From Baumannia cicadellinicola str. Hc (Homalodisca coagulata) (GTDB taxonomy: Bacteria > Pseudomonadota > Gammaproteobacteria > Enterobacterales > Enterobacteriaceae): a stretch of DNA of 19,831 nt. This document shows, in pieces, positions 1 through 7,460 of this stretch. A model generated the notes under the pieces. It was not told the DNA's origin. It searched no databases and was given only the letters and a program-made list of their open reading frames with translations. The translations under genes and the position numbers were made by a program. How positions within the stretch are numbered: the first letter of the stretch is position 1; every line of letters begins with the position of its first letter. The stretch is taken from NCBI RefSeq assembly GCF_000013185.1, contig NC_007984.1:423099-442929 (forward strand), given 5' to 3'.

Positions 1-280
1 GGAATATTTTTTCTATATACATTAGCAAAAATTTGGCTCATATAGAAAATTTCATATCTTAGTTAGTAAAGTCAATTCTACTTACCACCATTTTCGAAGA
101 AAAAATTTATTTTCTATTAGAAATTTTGCTCTTTTTGTTTATTAAAAGGTGTATATTTTATTATGGTTCGTTTGCCAACTTGGAATTAAGTTAGAAAGAA
201 AGCATATATACGTTCATGACATTATTTTCCTTTTATGAGATACGAAAAAAACCGTTTAAATAAAAAAATCAGGAGATATC

Positions 281-1291
281 ATGTTGTATCCTCTTATAAG
301 GCAGTTCTTATTCCAACTAGACCCGGAAAAAGCTCACGAATTAACTATTCAGCAGCTCAAACGTATTGCTGGTACCCCGCTAGAATATTTAGTAAGACAA
401 TCGGTTCCTACTAAAGCTGTTACCTGTATGGGTATTGCTTTCAAAAATCCACTAGGTCTAGCTGCTGGACTAGATAAAAACGGTGAATGCATTGATGCTC
501 TCGGTGCTATGGGTTTTGGCTTTATTGAGGTAGGTACGGTAACACCGCATGCCCAAATTGGGAATGAAAAACCACGACTTTTCCGATTAACCAAGGCATA
601 CGGTTTGATAAACCGTATGGGATTCAACAATAAGGGTGTGGATAACCTAGTTAATAACATACAAAAATCACATTTTGGTGGTGTTTTAGGTATTAATATT
701 GGTAAAAATAAAGATACACCTATAGAACAAGGAAAAGATGATTATTTGATATGCATGGAAAAAGTATATCCTTACGCTAATTATATTGCAGTAAATATCT
801 CATCACCTAATACTCCTCAGCTCACAACTTTACAATCTGGAGAAATATTAGATGATTTGTTACGAGCTATAAAAGATAAACAAGCGAAACTACAAGAGTA
901 TCACCATAAATATGTACCAATAGCAGTTAAAATTACACCTGATATGACTGAATCTGAGCTTATCCAAATGGCTGATCTTCTTGTTCAGCATAAGATAGAT
1001 GGAATTATTGCAACTAATACAACTACTAGTCGAGAATTAGTACATGGATTAGATCATAGTTCACAATCTGGAGGTTTAAGTGGACGTCCTTTACAATTAA
1101 TGAGTACTGAAGTTATTCGTATTTTATCATCTAAGTTACAAGGTAAATTACCTATTATTGGTGTTGGTGGTATTGATTCTCTAATATCAGCAAGAGAAAA
1201 AATGGCAGCTGGCGCGACACTTATTCAGATTTATTCAAGCTTTATTTTTCATGGTCCACGTCTTATTAAGGATATTATTAGCGATCTTTAG
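281..1291 (+). CDS. pyrD: Dihydroorotate dehydrogenase (quinone), class 2
   Basis: This enzyme oxidises dihydroorotate to orotate in pyrimidine synthesis, using FMN and passing electrons to membrane quinone. The 336-residue length equals that of E. coli PyrD, and similarity runs end to end. The N-terminal stretch (about residues 1-30) is the amphipathic helical region typical of the membrane-associated class 2 enzyme. The motif NISSPNTP at 172-179 places the catalytic-base Ser at 175, as in E. coli, and GVGGID near the C-terminus belongs to the FMN phosphate site. The ATG has a strong AGGAG ribosome site at 271-275. The 280 bases upstream are AT-rich and show no gene; I do not see the attenuating hairpin over the ribosome site that is known for E. 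coli pyrD, so CTP-sensing start-site control is probably lost (inference). It faces fabA tail to tail across a strong hairpin. Confidence 0.98.
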   Translation: MLYPLIRQFLFQLDPEKAHELTIQQLKRIAGTPLEYLVRQSVPTKAVTCMGIAFKNPLGLAAGLDKNGECIDALGAMGFGFIEVGTVTPHAQIGNEKPRLFRLTKAYGLINRMGFNNKGVDNLVNNIQKSHFGGVLGINIGKNKDTPIEQGKDDYLICMEKVYPYANYIAVNISSPNTPQLTTLQSGEILDDLLRAIKDKQAKLQEYHHKYVPIAVKITPDMTESELIQMADLLVQHKIDGIIATNTTTSRELVHGLDHSSQSGGLSGRPLQLMSTEVIRILSSKLQGKLPIIGVGGIDSLISAREKMAAGATLIQIYSSFIFHGPRLIKDIISDL

Positions 1292-1359
1292 TCGCAATTT
1301 TAATAAGAAAGAAAAATAACGTATATATATTTATGAGTATATATACCCATTATATAATC

Positions 1360-1395
1360 TAATATTATTACTTACTTTAGTAAGTAATAATATTA
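1360..1395. terminator. Perfect 16-bp hairpin between convergent pyrD and fabA
   Basis: Bases 1360-1375 and 1380-1395 are exact reverse complements, separated by the 4-base loop TTTA. It lies in the 132-base gap between the tails of pyrD (+) and fabA (-), so it can act as a bidirectional terminator. There is no long T-run on either side, so the termination role is inferred from position and stem length. Confidence 0.7.
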
Positions 1396-1423
1396 CTCTA
1401 ATTAAAAGTTTATCAATATTGGT

Positions 1424-1945
1424 CTACGATAAAATCGTCGGATCTTGAAATAAACCAACTTTTAGATCAGTGGCGGTATAAATTATTTTACCATCACAAA
1501 TAACTTCACCATCAGCCATACCCATTAATAGCTGACGGTGGATAATGCGTCTAAAATGAATACGATAAGTAACTTTTTTAGCACTAGGTAAAATTTGACC
1601 AATAAATTTTACCTCACCTACACCAAGCGCCCGACCTTTACCTTTACCTCCAATCCAACCAAGATAGAAACCTACTAATTGCCACATAGCATCTAAACCT
1701 AAGCATCCTGGCATCACTGGATCTCCAATAAAATGACAACAGAAGAACCACATATCAGGCTTAATGTCTAGTTCAGCTTCCATGAAACCTTTATTATAAT
1801 GTCCACCATACTTAGTGATTTTAACTACCTGGTCCATCATTAACATCTGATGCGCCGGAAGCTGAGGGCCTCTTTCACCAAATAATTCACCGCGGCTAGA
1901 TGCTATTAAATCTTCTTTTGAATAAAATTCACGTTTTTCTATCAT
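1424..1945 (-). CDS. fabA: 3-hydroxydecanoyl-ACP dehydratase/isomerase
   Basis: FabA dehydrates 3-hydroxyacyl-ACP and isomerises trans-2- to cis-3-decenoyl-ACP, the branch point to unsaturated fatty acids in the type II cytoplasmic pathway. The protein (173 residues; E. coli 172) matches along its whole length. It has the hot-dog fold motif [17 protein letters not shown] at 70-86, giving the catalytic pair His71 and Asp85 (His70/Asp84 in mature E. coli numbering). The start matches the E. coli N-terminus (MIEKRE versus MVDKRE), with a modest AAGG ribosome site about 10 bases upstream. It lies 46 bases downstream of ycbZ on the same strand, the same arrangement as in E. coli, so the two are probably cotranscribed. 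FabR or FadR sites were not recognised. Confidence 0.98.
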   Translation of the reverse strand: MIEKREFYSKEDLIASSRGELFGERGPQLPAHQMLMMDQVVKITKYGGHYNKGFMEAELDIKPDMWFFCCHFIGDPVMPGCLGLDAMWQLVGFYLGWIGGKGKGRALGVGEVKFIGQILPSAKKVTYRIHFRRIIHRQLLMGMADGEVICDGKIIYTATDLKVGLFQDPTILS

Positions 1946-1991
1946 CTTTTATCAACCTTAATTCATATACTAGTAATGACAGATCAATGAT

Positions 1992-3746
1992 TTATTTTTT
2001 TATAATTAGCTTAGTTAACCAACGTAAATACCATGGTAACTGTTTTTGTTCATATCTATAAATTTGAAGAATACGCTCACGAATATATTTCATTAAACTT
2101 GGAAGAATTTCGTGATCAAAAGGCATTGCTGTGAGGATTTCTAATGCTTGATAAATATTATTTACTGGCCATAGCGAAAAAGTTCCTAGTTGTACTGCTT
2201 GAATAACATCATCATGTAAACATAAATGACGAACATTAGTGAGAGGAATAATAACACCTTGAGTACCAGTAAGTCCGCGTGTCTGGCATAGTTTAAAAAA
2301 ACATTCAATTTTTTCATTGACGTGGCCTATAGACTGAACTCTGCCAAATTGATCAACAGATCCAGTAATAGCTATTTGTTGATCTATAGGCTGATTGGCT
2401 AATGCACTAATAAGTACTACTAGTTCAGCAAGCGAGGCACTATCACCATCTATTTCATCGTATGACTGCTCAAATACTAACGATGCAGAAAAAGGTAATT
2501 GACGTTCTAGCTTAAGTACTGACATAAGGAATGCTTGCATAATCATCATCCCTTTTGTATGAAGATGACCACTTAGTTCGGCTTTGCTTTCGATATCATT
2601 AATTTCTCCATCACCAAAATATACTACGCAACTAATACGCGATGGTTGACCAACAATTAATGGATGACTAGAAAAAGATAGAACAGATAGTCCATTAACT
2701 TGACCAGTTATTTTTTTTTCCGTATCTACCATAATTTGTCCTTCAGTTATCTCTTGTTGTATCAAATCACAAAGATAACTTTCCTGCCAAAAGCGGATAC
2801 GATTACTTTCTAACAACGCTGTGGCATTTATTGGTTGTTTATTGCAGTATAGAGCTGCTTCCTTTAGTCTATGTGTTAGCCAATGTGGGCAAAGTGGCAA
2901 ATGAAACTGATCGCCGCTATAACGTACCGCTTGTTTAATTAATTCTGGCCAAGCATCATGGTTTAGAGCTTTAAATCCTTGATTATATGCTAATGTATTA
3001 ACCCATGAACACCATTGTTTCATGTCTTGAGCATTGTTAATACACTTATTTAATTCGAATTCTCCATATAATGCTATTCTAAAAATATTAGGATCTATAT
3101 TATTTAATATAGTTAGTGTTTTATGTTCACCAATTATAATTAGTCGTAAGTTAATTGGCATAGAAGGAATATAAACTGAAAGTGGTTGATTGTTGTTGGC
3201 CGGTAACCAATCAAAACGCTGATTAAGAATCATCTGTTTCAAACGCAACCACAATAGAGGTTGACTAACTAGTGTATGGGCACCTATGACTAAAATACCA
3301 CCATTAATGTTGTGTACTAAACCTGGTTGTAGATTAATAATATCTTTGTAGCAGTATAATCCTCCAAATAGTTGCTCTTGTTCTACCCAAGCTTGCCAAG
3401 TACAGACATCTTTAGCAGTGAAATTATCTTTTATTTGTGATTTATTATCCCAATGAATATTCATACCTGTGACTATATATCTTCCACCTATTGGTTTCTG
3501 AGCTATAGGCATAATAGTTTTAACTGTATCAGTAATTAATTGAAAATATTCTTCTTCTTCTCTAGCGTTAAGCAACATAAAACTACTAGGATGTTTAGAA
3601 TGACAAAGTTGTTTCAAACAGCTAATTAATCTATTTTGGATATGAAACAAAGGTAATTCTAAAGGCTCATATAGTTGTTGAAAAACAGCCTCAAAATTTT
3701 TTGTATTAGGAAATAAATCCTGCCATAATAATTTATTGTTAGTCAA
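1992..3746 (-). CDS. ycbZ: Lon-family (S16) protease-like protein YcbZ
   Basis: This 584-residue protein matches E. coli YcbZ (586 residues), a Lon-related putative protease whose substrates are not well defined. The C-terminal third is the S16 protease domain: DGDSAS at 433-438 gives catalytic Ser436, and NEKIE places Lys479 exactly 43 residues later, the spacing of the Lon Ser-Lys dyad. The N-terminal part corresponds to the AAA-like region, but I see no Walker A motif, as in its E. coli relative, so ATP hydrolysis is doubtful. The start codon is TTG (3744-3746): it aligns with the E. coli first Met, an in-frame TGA lies eight codons upstream, and no ATG or clear ribosome site is available. 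It is probably cotranscribed with fabA. Retention of an intact dyad suggests a working peptidase (inference). Confidence 0.93.
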   Translation of the reverse strand: MTNNKLLWQDLFPNTKNFEAVFQQLYEPLELPLFHIQNRLISCLKQLCHSKHPSSFMLLNAREEEEYFQLITDTVKTIMPIAQKPIGGRYIVTGMNIHWDNKSQIKDNFTAKDVCTWQAWVEQEQLFGGLYCYKDIINLQPGLVHNINGGILVIGAHTLVSQPLLWLRLKQMILNQRFDWLPANNNQPLSVYIPSMPINLRLIIIGEHKTLTILNNIDPNIFRIALYGEFELNKCINNAQDMKQWCSWVNTLAYNQGFKALNHDAWPELIKQAVRYSGDQFHLPLCPHWLTHRLKEAALYCNKQPINATALLESNRIRFWQESYLCDLIQQEITEGQIMVDTEKKITGQVNGLSVLSFSSHPLIVGQPSRISCVVYFGDGEINDIESKAELSGHLHTKGMMIMQAFLMSVLKLERQLPFSASLVFEQSYDEIDGDSASLAELVVLISALANQPIDQQIAITGSVDQFGRVQSIGHVNEKIECFFKLCQTRGLTGTQGVIIPLTNVRHLCLHDDVIQAVQLGTFSLWPVNNIYQALEILTAMPFDHEILPSLMKYIRERILQIYRYEQKQLPWYLRWLTKLIIKK

Positions 3747-3923
3747 ATGTGTTAAGTAATTAGCTCATTTAGGAAGATGAATTAATTCTATCTGGATAAT
3801 AGAAAAATAGAATTTCTAATTCTAGTAGTTAGAGATCATAGATATCTATATATTTTTTACTTATCACTAGTAAAACTTCATGGAAGTAAAATAATTTAAC
3901 TATTATTAGTTAATAACTAAAAT

Positions 3924-3948
3924 GGAGTGTTTTAATTAACAACACTCC
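3924..3948 (-). terminator. Hairpin downstream of hspQ
   Basis: GGAGTGTT (3924-3931) and AACACTCC (3941-3948) form a perfect 8-bp stem with a 9-base loop, 65 bases past the hspQ stop. Read on the minus strand the stem is followed by ATTTTAG, a short T-rich stretch. It fits a factor-independent terminator for hspQ. The rest of the 266-base gap 3747-4012 holds short AT-rich inverted repeats (for example 3784-3791 with 3807-3814) and no gene. Confidence 0.55.
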
Positions 3949-4012
3949 TAACTAACTATAGTTATCTAGTAGACTTAAATCAGCAATAATAATCTACATT
4001 CATATATATCTG

Positions 4013-4330
4013 TTAGTTTCTTAAACGTGGTGCTTGTAGTTGCAAACGAATAGATTCAGCTAGTTCATCTAGAGTTGGTTGTTCTGGATGTTCTAAAAAA
4101 GCTTCATAGCCGAGTTGAGCTTCTGCAAGATAGGTATGTACAGGTTTTCCATCTTCATCTTCCATCACTACATGATACCAAGGAGCAGTACGTAGGCTAT
4201 CATCCGCAGCAATTTTGTCAATATAGGGCTTATCTAGTGAATATTCTGGATCTACATCAATAATTACACCTAAGTACCCAAAAAGTTTATGACGAACTTG
4301 TTGTCCTATGCCAAATTTGCTAGCTATCAT
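4013..4330 (-). CDS. hspQ: Heat-shock protein HspQ (DnaA-decay and Lon-specificity factor)
   Basis: HspQ is a small hemimethylated-DNA-binding-fold protein. In E. coli it is induced by heat, promotes decay of a mutant DnaA and acts as an allosteric activator of Lon protease. The 105-residue length is identical to E. coli, with near-identical blocks such as [14 protein letters not shown] at the N-terminus, [10 protein letters not shown] in the middle and LQAPRLRN at the C-terminus. The ATG has a strong AGGAGG ribosome site four bases upstream. The 12-base palindrome CCTATTAATAGG (4338-4349) overlaps that site. A sigma-32-type promoter candidate lies 31-59 bases upstream. The genes that sit around it in E. 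coli (mgsA and rlmI sides) are missing here; tusE lies directly upstream on the same strand across a 105-base gap. Confidence 0.97.
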   Translation of the reverse strand: MIASKFGIGQQVRHKLFGYLGVIIDVDPEYSLDKPYIDKIAADDSLRTAPWYHVVMEDEDGKPVHTYLAEAQLGYEAFLEHPEQPTLDELAESIRLQLQAPRLRN

Positions 4331-4360
4331 AATGCCTCCTATTAATAGGGCTAAGAACTA

Positions 4361-4389
4361 AGATAGGGGGAAGCTACGAATAAATCAAG
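4361..4389 (-). promoter_or_regulatory. Candidate sigma-32 (heat-shock) promoter of hspQ
   Basis: On the minus strand, CTTGATT (4389-4383) is followed after 14 bases by CCCTATCT (4368-4361). The sigma-32 consensus is CTTGAAA, a spacer of about 13-15 bases, then CCCCATNT. The -10-like element has one mismatch and the -35-like element two. Placement, directly before a gene that is heat-induced in E. coli, supports the call. Transcription would start near 4354. Confidence 0.6.
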
Positions 4390-4435
4390 GGAACACAGAT
4401 AAATTTTATCTATTATAGTAGAGTAATAAAATTAT

Positions 4436-4762
4436 TTATAAACATTTCACTGGTTGTGGAAGCCCCGCAATTTTAGCTGCTTGTTTAGCAGGACCTTGAG
4501 GAAAAAGATTAAATAAATAAGTACTATTGCCTTTATTCTTGCCATATTTTTGTTCCATGCTTTTTACTAACATACGAACAGTTGGTGATATATTAAACTC
4601 ATAATAAAAAGAACGCATAAAATATATAACTTGCCAATGTTCTTCTCTAAGCTCAATTTTTTCCCGGCGAGCTATTTCAACTCCTAATGCCTCACTCCAA
4701 TCACTTGCCCGGATTAAATATCCCTTAATATCCGTGGCGATTTCTATGTTATTTAATTGCAT
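4436..4762 (-). CDS. tusE: Sulfurtransferase TusE (DsrC family)
   Basis: TusE takes persulfide sulfur from TusBCD and hands it to MnmA for 2-thiolation of uridine 34 in tRNA Lys, Glu and Gln. I start it at the ATG at 4762, giving 108 residues (E. coli 109), because [16 protein letters not shown] aligns with the E. coli N-terminus. The frame stays open to an ATG at 4927, but the extra 55 residues are hydrophobic, AT-driven and contain a translated tandem repeat, so I treat them as noncoding leader. The penultimate Cys107 (PVKCL end) is the sulfur-carrying cysteine of the family, and [18 protein letters not shown] is the conserved core. AGGG about 10 bases upstream is the likely ribosome site. 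Its partner MnmA is encoded at 14072-15181. Confidence 0.95.
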   Translation of the reverse strand: MQLNNIEIATDIKGYLIRASDWSEALGVEIARREKIELREEHWQVIYFMRSFYYEFNISPTVRMLVKSMEQKYGKNKGNSTYLFNLFPQGPAKQAAKIAGLPQPVKCL

Positions 4763-4775
4763 TTTTATTTTCCCT

Positions 4776-4811
4776 ATTAGGTATATCTTAGCAATTAGGT
4801 ATATCTTAGCA
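4776..4811. repeat. Tandem duplication of an 18-bp unit in the tusE leader
   Basis: The unit ATTAGGTATATCTTAGCA occurs twice with no gap (4776-4793 and 4794-4811) and no mismatch, immediately upstream of the tusE ribosome site. It is translated as a repeated AKIYLI motif only in the rejected N-terminal extension. Confidence 0.9.
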
Positions 4812-4907
4812 TATAAAAATGATTTATAAGTTACAGGGATTAGTTTAATTTTAATCATCAAATAGTAGTAAAATATTACTAAGAGCAACAAAATAACAAA
4901 AATGCTA

Positions 4908-4936
4908 TTTACAATAAAATGAACCATGTTTATAGT
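4908..4936 (+). promoter_or_regulatory. Sigma-70 promoter of tRNA-Ser
   Basis: TTTACA (4908-4913) and TATAGT (4931-4936) are separated by exactly 17 bases, with one mismatch each to TTGACA and TATAAT. The predicted start lies a few bases before the mature tRNA 5' end at 4949, as expected for a tRNA promoter. Confidence 0.65.
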
Positions 4937-4948
4937 AAGTTGATTTAT

Positions 4949-5033
4949 GGAGGAGTGGTCGAGTGGTTTAAGGCACCGGTCTTGAAAACCGGAGAAGGGA
5001 GACTTTCCGTGGGTTCGAATCCTACCTCCTCCG
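4949..5033 (+). tRNA. serT: tRNA-Ser (anticodon UGA)
   Basis: This is an 85-base class II tRNA. The acceptor stem GGAGGAG (4949-4955) pairs with CTCCTCC (5026-5032), with discriminator G5033. The anticodon loop CTTGAAA carries TGA between the ACCGG/CCGGA-side arms, followed by a long variable arm and a T arm with GTTCGAAT. It matches E. coli serT, which also sits beyond tusE. The 3' CCA is not encoded; TAATC follows the discriminator, so CCA must be added enzymatically. Downstream, 5065-5071 pairs with 5081-5087 (A/T-only 7-bp stem), a weak candidate for the end of the transcript. Confidence 0.97.
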
Positions 5034-5120
5034 TAATCTAATTCTCACTTATAATGAGATTAACTAATATTTATATAGATAATATTAAATTTTATATTAC
5101 CATAAAGAGCAATCAAATTT

Positions 5121-6056
5121 TTATTCTAAAATGTTACCTGGAATAAACCAGGTAGGACGTGAGTTAAGGAAATCTTTAACTGGCATTTGTTTTGTTCCAG
5201 CTAGTTGTATTTGCGTAATTATTATTGCTCCTTTACCAGTAGCTATCTTAATTCCCACTGGATCTACTGATAGTATTGTACCAGGTATATGATGATAATT
5301 AATATCATCTATTTGTGCACCCCATACCTTAATTATGGTATCTCTTATTTTGAAGAAACTTATTGGCCAAGGATTAAAGGCTCTAATACAACGCTCTAAC
5401 TGATTAGCAGTTAGTTGCCAATCTATTCGTGCTTCTTTCTTGTTTAGTTTTCGTGCATAGGTCGCAAACTTATTATTCTGTGGTTCTATTACTTGGCTAC
5501 CAGTAATTATCTGTTTAAGAGTAGCTAGTAAAGCAGTAGAACCAATTTTAGCTAATTTAGCGTATAAAGTAGTACTAGTATCAACAGGTAAGATTTTACA
5601 AGCAACTTGATATAATATAGGACCAGTATCCAGTCCATCATCCATCTGAATAATAGTTATACCTGTTTTAATATCACCTGCCCATAATGCTCGTTGAATA
5701 GGAGCAGCCCCTCTCCAACGAGGCAATAATGAACCGTGTATATTAATACCACCTAGCTTAGGAAACATTAGCATATCCTGTGGTATAATCATACCGTAGG
5801 CTACTACGACAAGAATATCTACACTAATATGCTCAATTATGTGCTTTCCGTTATTTTCATGAAGATATTCTGGTTGAAATACCGGTAAATTATGTTTTAT
5901 TGCTAGTTGTTTAACGGCACTAGTTGCTAAATAATTACCACGCCCTGCAGCTCTATCAGGCTGTGTTAAGACACCAACAACTTTATAAGGCGAATTTATT
6001 AAAACCGATAAATAATGAGCCGCAAAACTTGGCGTACCAGCAAAAAGAATACGCAT
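5121..6056 (-). CDS. fmt: Methionyl-tRNA formyltransferase
   Basis: Fmt transfers a formyl group from 10-formyl-tetrahydrofolate to Met-tRNAi, making the initiator for translation. The 311-residue protein (E. coli 315) has the N-terminal Rossmann-like hydrolase domain with the catalytic set Asn105, His107 ([13 protein letters not shown]) and Asp143 (GLDTG). The last third (about 205-311) is the tRNA-binding C-terminal barrel domain. The start lacks only about four residues relative to E. coli. It follows def by 49 bases on the same strand, the def-fmt operon order of E. coli, but rsmB and trkA that follow there are absent. The ribosome site is weak (GTGAGAA). Confidence 0.98.
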
Positions 6057-6105
6057 AGATTCTCACACGATAATTACTTTAATATTTAGTTAAATGTTGA
6101 TTAGC

Positions 6106-6609
6106 TTAATCTAGATTACGTATTAATTGTTTCATTTTTTTCAAAAGACGCTGACGTTTGAGCGGTGAAAGGTAATCAATAAATAATTTACCTACTAGAT
6201 GATCCATTTCATGTTGAATACAAATAGCCTGCAGATCATTAGTTTCTAAATTAAAGCTATTACCATTTAAGTCTAGTGCTCGTACTTTGATATTTTTTGC
6301 CCGTGGAACAAATCCATGTTGCTCTGGTATTGATAAACAACCTTCATGAATACCAGTTTCACCACTTTTTGCTAATAACTCAGGATTAATAAGTACCAGA
6401 CGCTGTTCTTTATTTTCTGATACATCAATAACAATAATATTTAAGTTAATGTTGACTTGCGGTGCAGCTAGACCAATACCATTTTTATGGTACATAGTAT
6501 CAAACATATCGTATACAATACGATAGATACTATTATTAATTTTATTCACTGGTTTAGATATTTGACGTAAACGATGATCAGGGTAATACAAAATTGGTAA
6601 TAAGGACAT
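6106..6609 (-). CDS. def: Peptide deformylase
   Basis: Def is a metal hydrolase that removes the N-formyl group from nascent proteins, reversing what Fmt adds. The protein has 167 residues (E. coli 169). All three family motifs are intact: GIGLAAPQ at 44-51, EGCLSIPE at 89-96 with metal ligand Cys91, and HEMDH at 133-137 with ligands His133 and His137 and catalytic Glu134. The first residues [15 protein letters not shown] align with E. coli Def, fixing the start. It heads the def-fmt operon and is divergent from tsaC over 231 bases. Confidence 0.98.
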   Translation of the reverse strand: MSLLPILYYPDHRLRQISKPVNKINNSIYRIVYDMFDTMYHKNGIGLAAPQVNINLNIIVIDVSENKEQRLVLINPELLAKSGETGIHEGCLSIPEQHGFVPRAKNIKVRALDLNGNSFNLETNDLQAICIQHEMDHLVGKLFIDYLSPLKRQRLLKKMKQLIRNLD

Positions 6610-6742
6610 ATAAAGTGTCGTCTCATTTTAAAGCTATATTTAGCTTATTAATATATATAATATGTCTCAATCGCATAATTCACTATAACTTTTAATGATA
6701 TTAAGTATAATTAACCCTAAGATTATGTATTAATAAATTAGT

Positions 6743-6772
6743 TTGATCGTGATCTAACAATCATAGTACTAT
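6743..6772 (+). promoter_or_regulatory. Possible sigma-70 promoter for tsaC-aroE
   Basis: TTGATC (6743-6748) and TACTAT (6767-6772) are 18 bases apart in the def/tsaC divergent gap, about 70 bases before the tsaC ATG. Such matches arise easily by chance in AT-rich DNA, so this is tentative. Confidence 0.3.
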
Positions 6773-6840
6773 AGCATAGAAATTCATAACTTTGCTCTTA
6801 TCTTCATTAAATAAGAATCTTAGTTTAAACGATTTTACTT

Positions 6841-7437
6841 ATGATGAATTTCATTAGAACACTTTTAATCTATGAGATAATTTTGCTAAAAATTTATCAT
6901 ATAATTAAGCTATTGCATCAACAACAAGTAGTTGCGTATCCTACTGAAGCTATGTTTGGTTTAGGTTGTGATCCAGATAGCGAAAAAGCAGTACACACGT
7001 TACTTACTCTAAAGAAAAGAGATTGGCAAAAAGGCCTAATATTAGTTGCTGCTAATTATGAGCAATTAGCTAACTATATTGATGATAATAGTCTGAATAT
7101 CAACCAACGTGCCCGTATGTTTTCTCTATGGCCAGGTCCTATAACTTGGACTATACCAGCTCGTACTACTACGCCCTGTTGGTTAACAGGAAAATTTTCT
7201 ACATTAGCGGTACGTATTAGTGCATTTAAGCCTGTTCGAATGTTATGTCTAGCATTCGGTAAACCAATAGTATCTACTAGTGCTAATGTAAGTGGACAAT
7301 CTCCAGCACGTAATATTTGCGAAGTGCGTCAACAATTTGGGGCAGCTTTTCCTGTAATGGACCAGATAATAGAAGGTCGATATTCTCCATCAGAGATACG
7401 TGATGCTATTAGTGGTCAATTAATTCGTCGAGGCTAA
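6841..7437 (+). CDS. tsaC: Threonylcarbamoyl-AMP synthase TsaC (YrdC family)
   Basis: TsaC makes threonylcarbamoyl-AMP from threonine, bicarbonate and ATP, the first step of t6A37 formation on ANN-decoding tRNAs such as the tRNA-Asn in this window. The 198-residue protein matches E. coli TsaC (190 residues) from VVAYPTEAMFGLGCDP onward. It keeps the KGLI segment, the WPGPITW motif, the STSANVSG motif and a SEIRDAISG end. The start is uncertain: the ATG at 6841 (followed by a second ATG) gives about eight residues more than E. coli and has no evident ribosome site; an in-frame TTG at 6883 is an alternative. It lies directly before aroE, as in E. coli, although yrdD, smg and dprA of that operon are missing. 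Confidence 0.95.
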   Translation: MMNFIRTLLIYEIILLKIYHIIKLLHQQQVVAYPTEAMFGLGCDPDSEKAVHTLLTLKKRDWQKGLILVAANYEQLANYIDDNSLNINQRARMFSLWPGPITWTIPARTTTPCWLTGKFSTLAVRISAFKPVRMLCLAFGKPIVSTSANVSGQSPARNICEVRQQFGAAFPVMDQIIEGRYSPSEIRDAISGQLIRRG

Positions 7438-7445
7438 TAAATTAT

Positions 7446-7460
7446 GGAGGCATTATTATA
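7446..7460 (+). promoter_or_regulatory. Strong ribosome site and non-canonical start codon of aroE
   Basis: GGAGG (7446-7450) is followed in the aroE frame by ATT (7452), ATT (7455) and ATA (7458), with no ATG, GTG or TTG until 7521. The ATA aligns with the first Met of E. coli AroE and sits seven bases after GGAGG. An out-of-frame ATG at 7444 opens a five-codon frame that ends in TAG at 7459-7461, overlapping the ATA. Confidence 0.7.

Noticed and set aside
349..660. 103-codon frame antisense to pyrD
   Set aside because: It lies wholly within the conserved pyrD gene and is a shadow of its codon pattern. The antisense frames inside hspQ, nifJ and lolE were dismissed for the same reason.
4763..4927. 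55-residue N-terminal extension of TusE
   Set aside because: It is absent from the family, is low-complexity hydrophobic, contains a translated tandem repeat, and the ATG at 4762 aligns with the E. coli start and has its own ribosome site.
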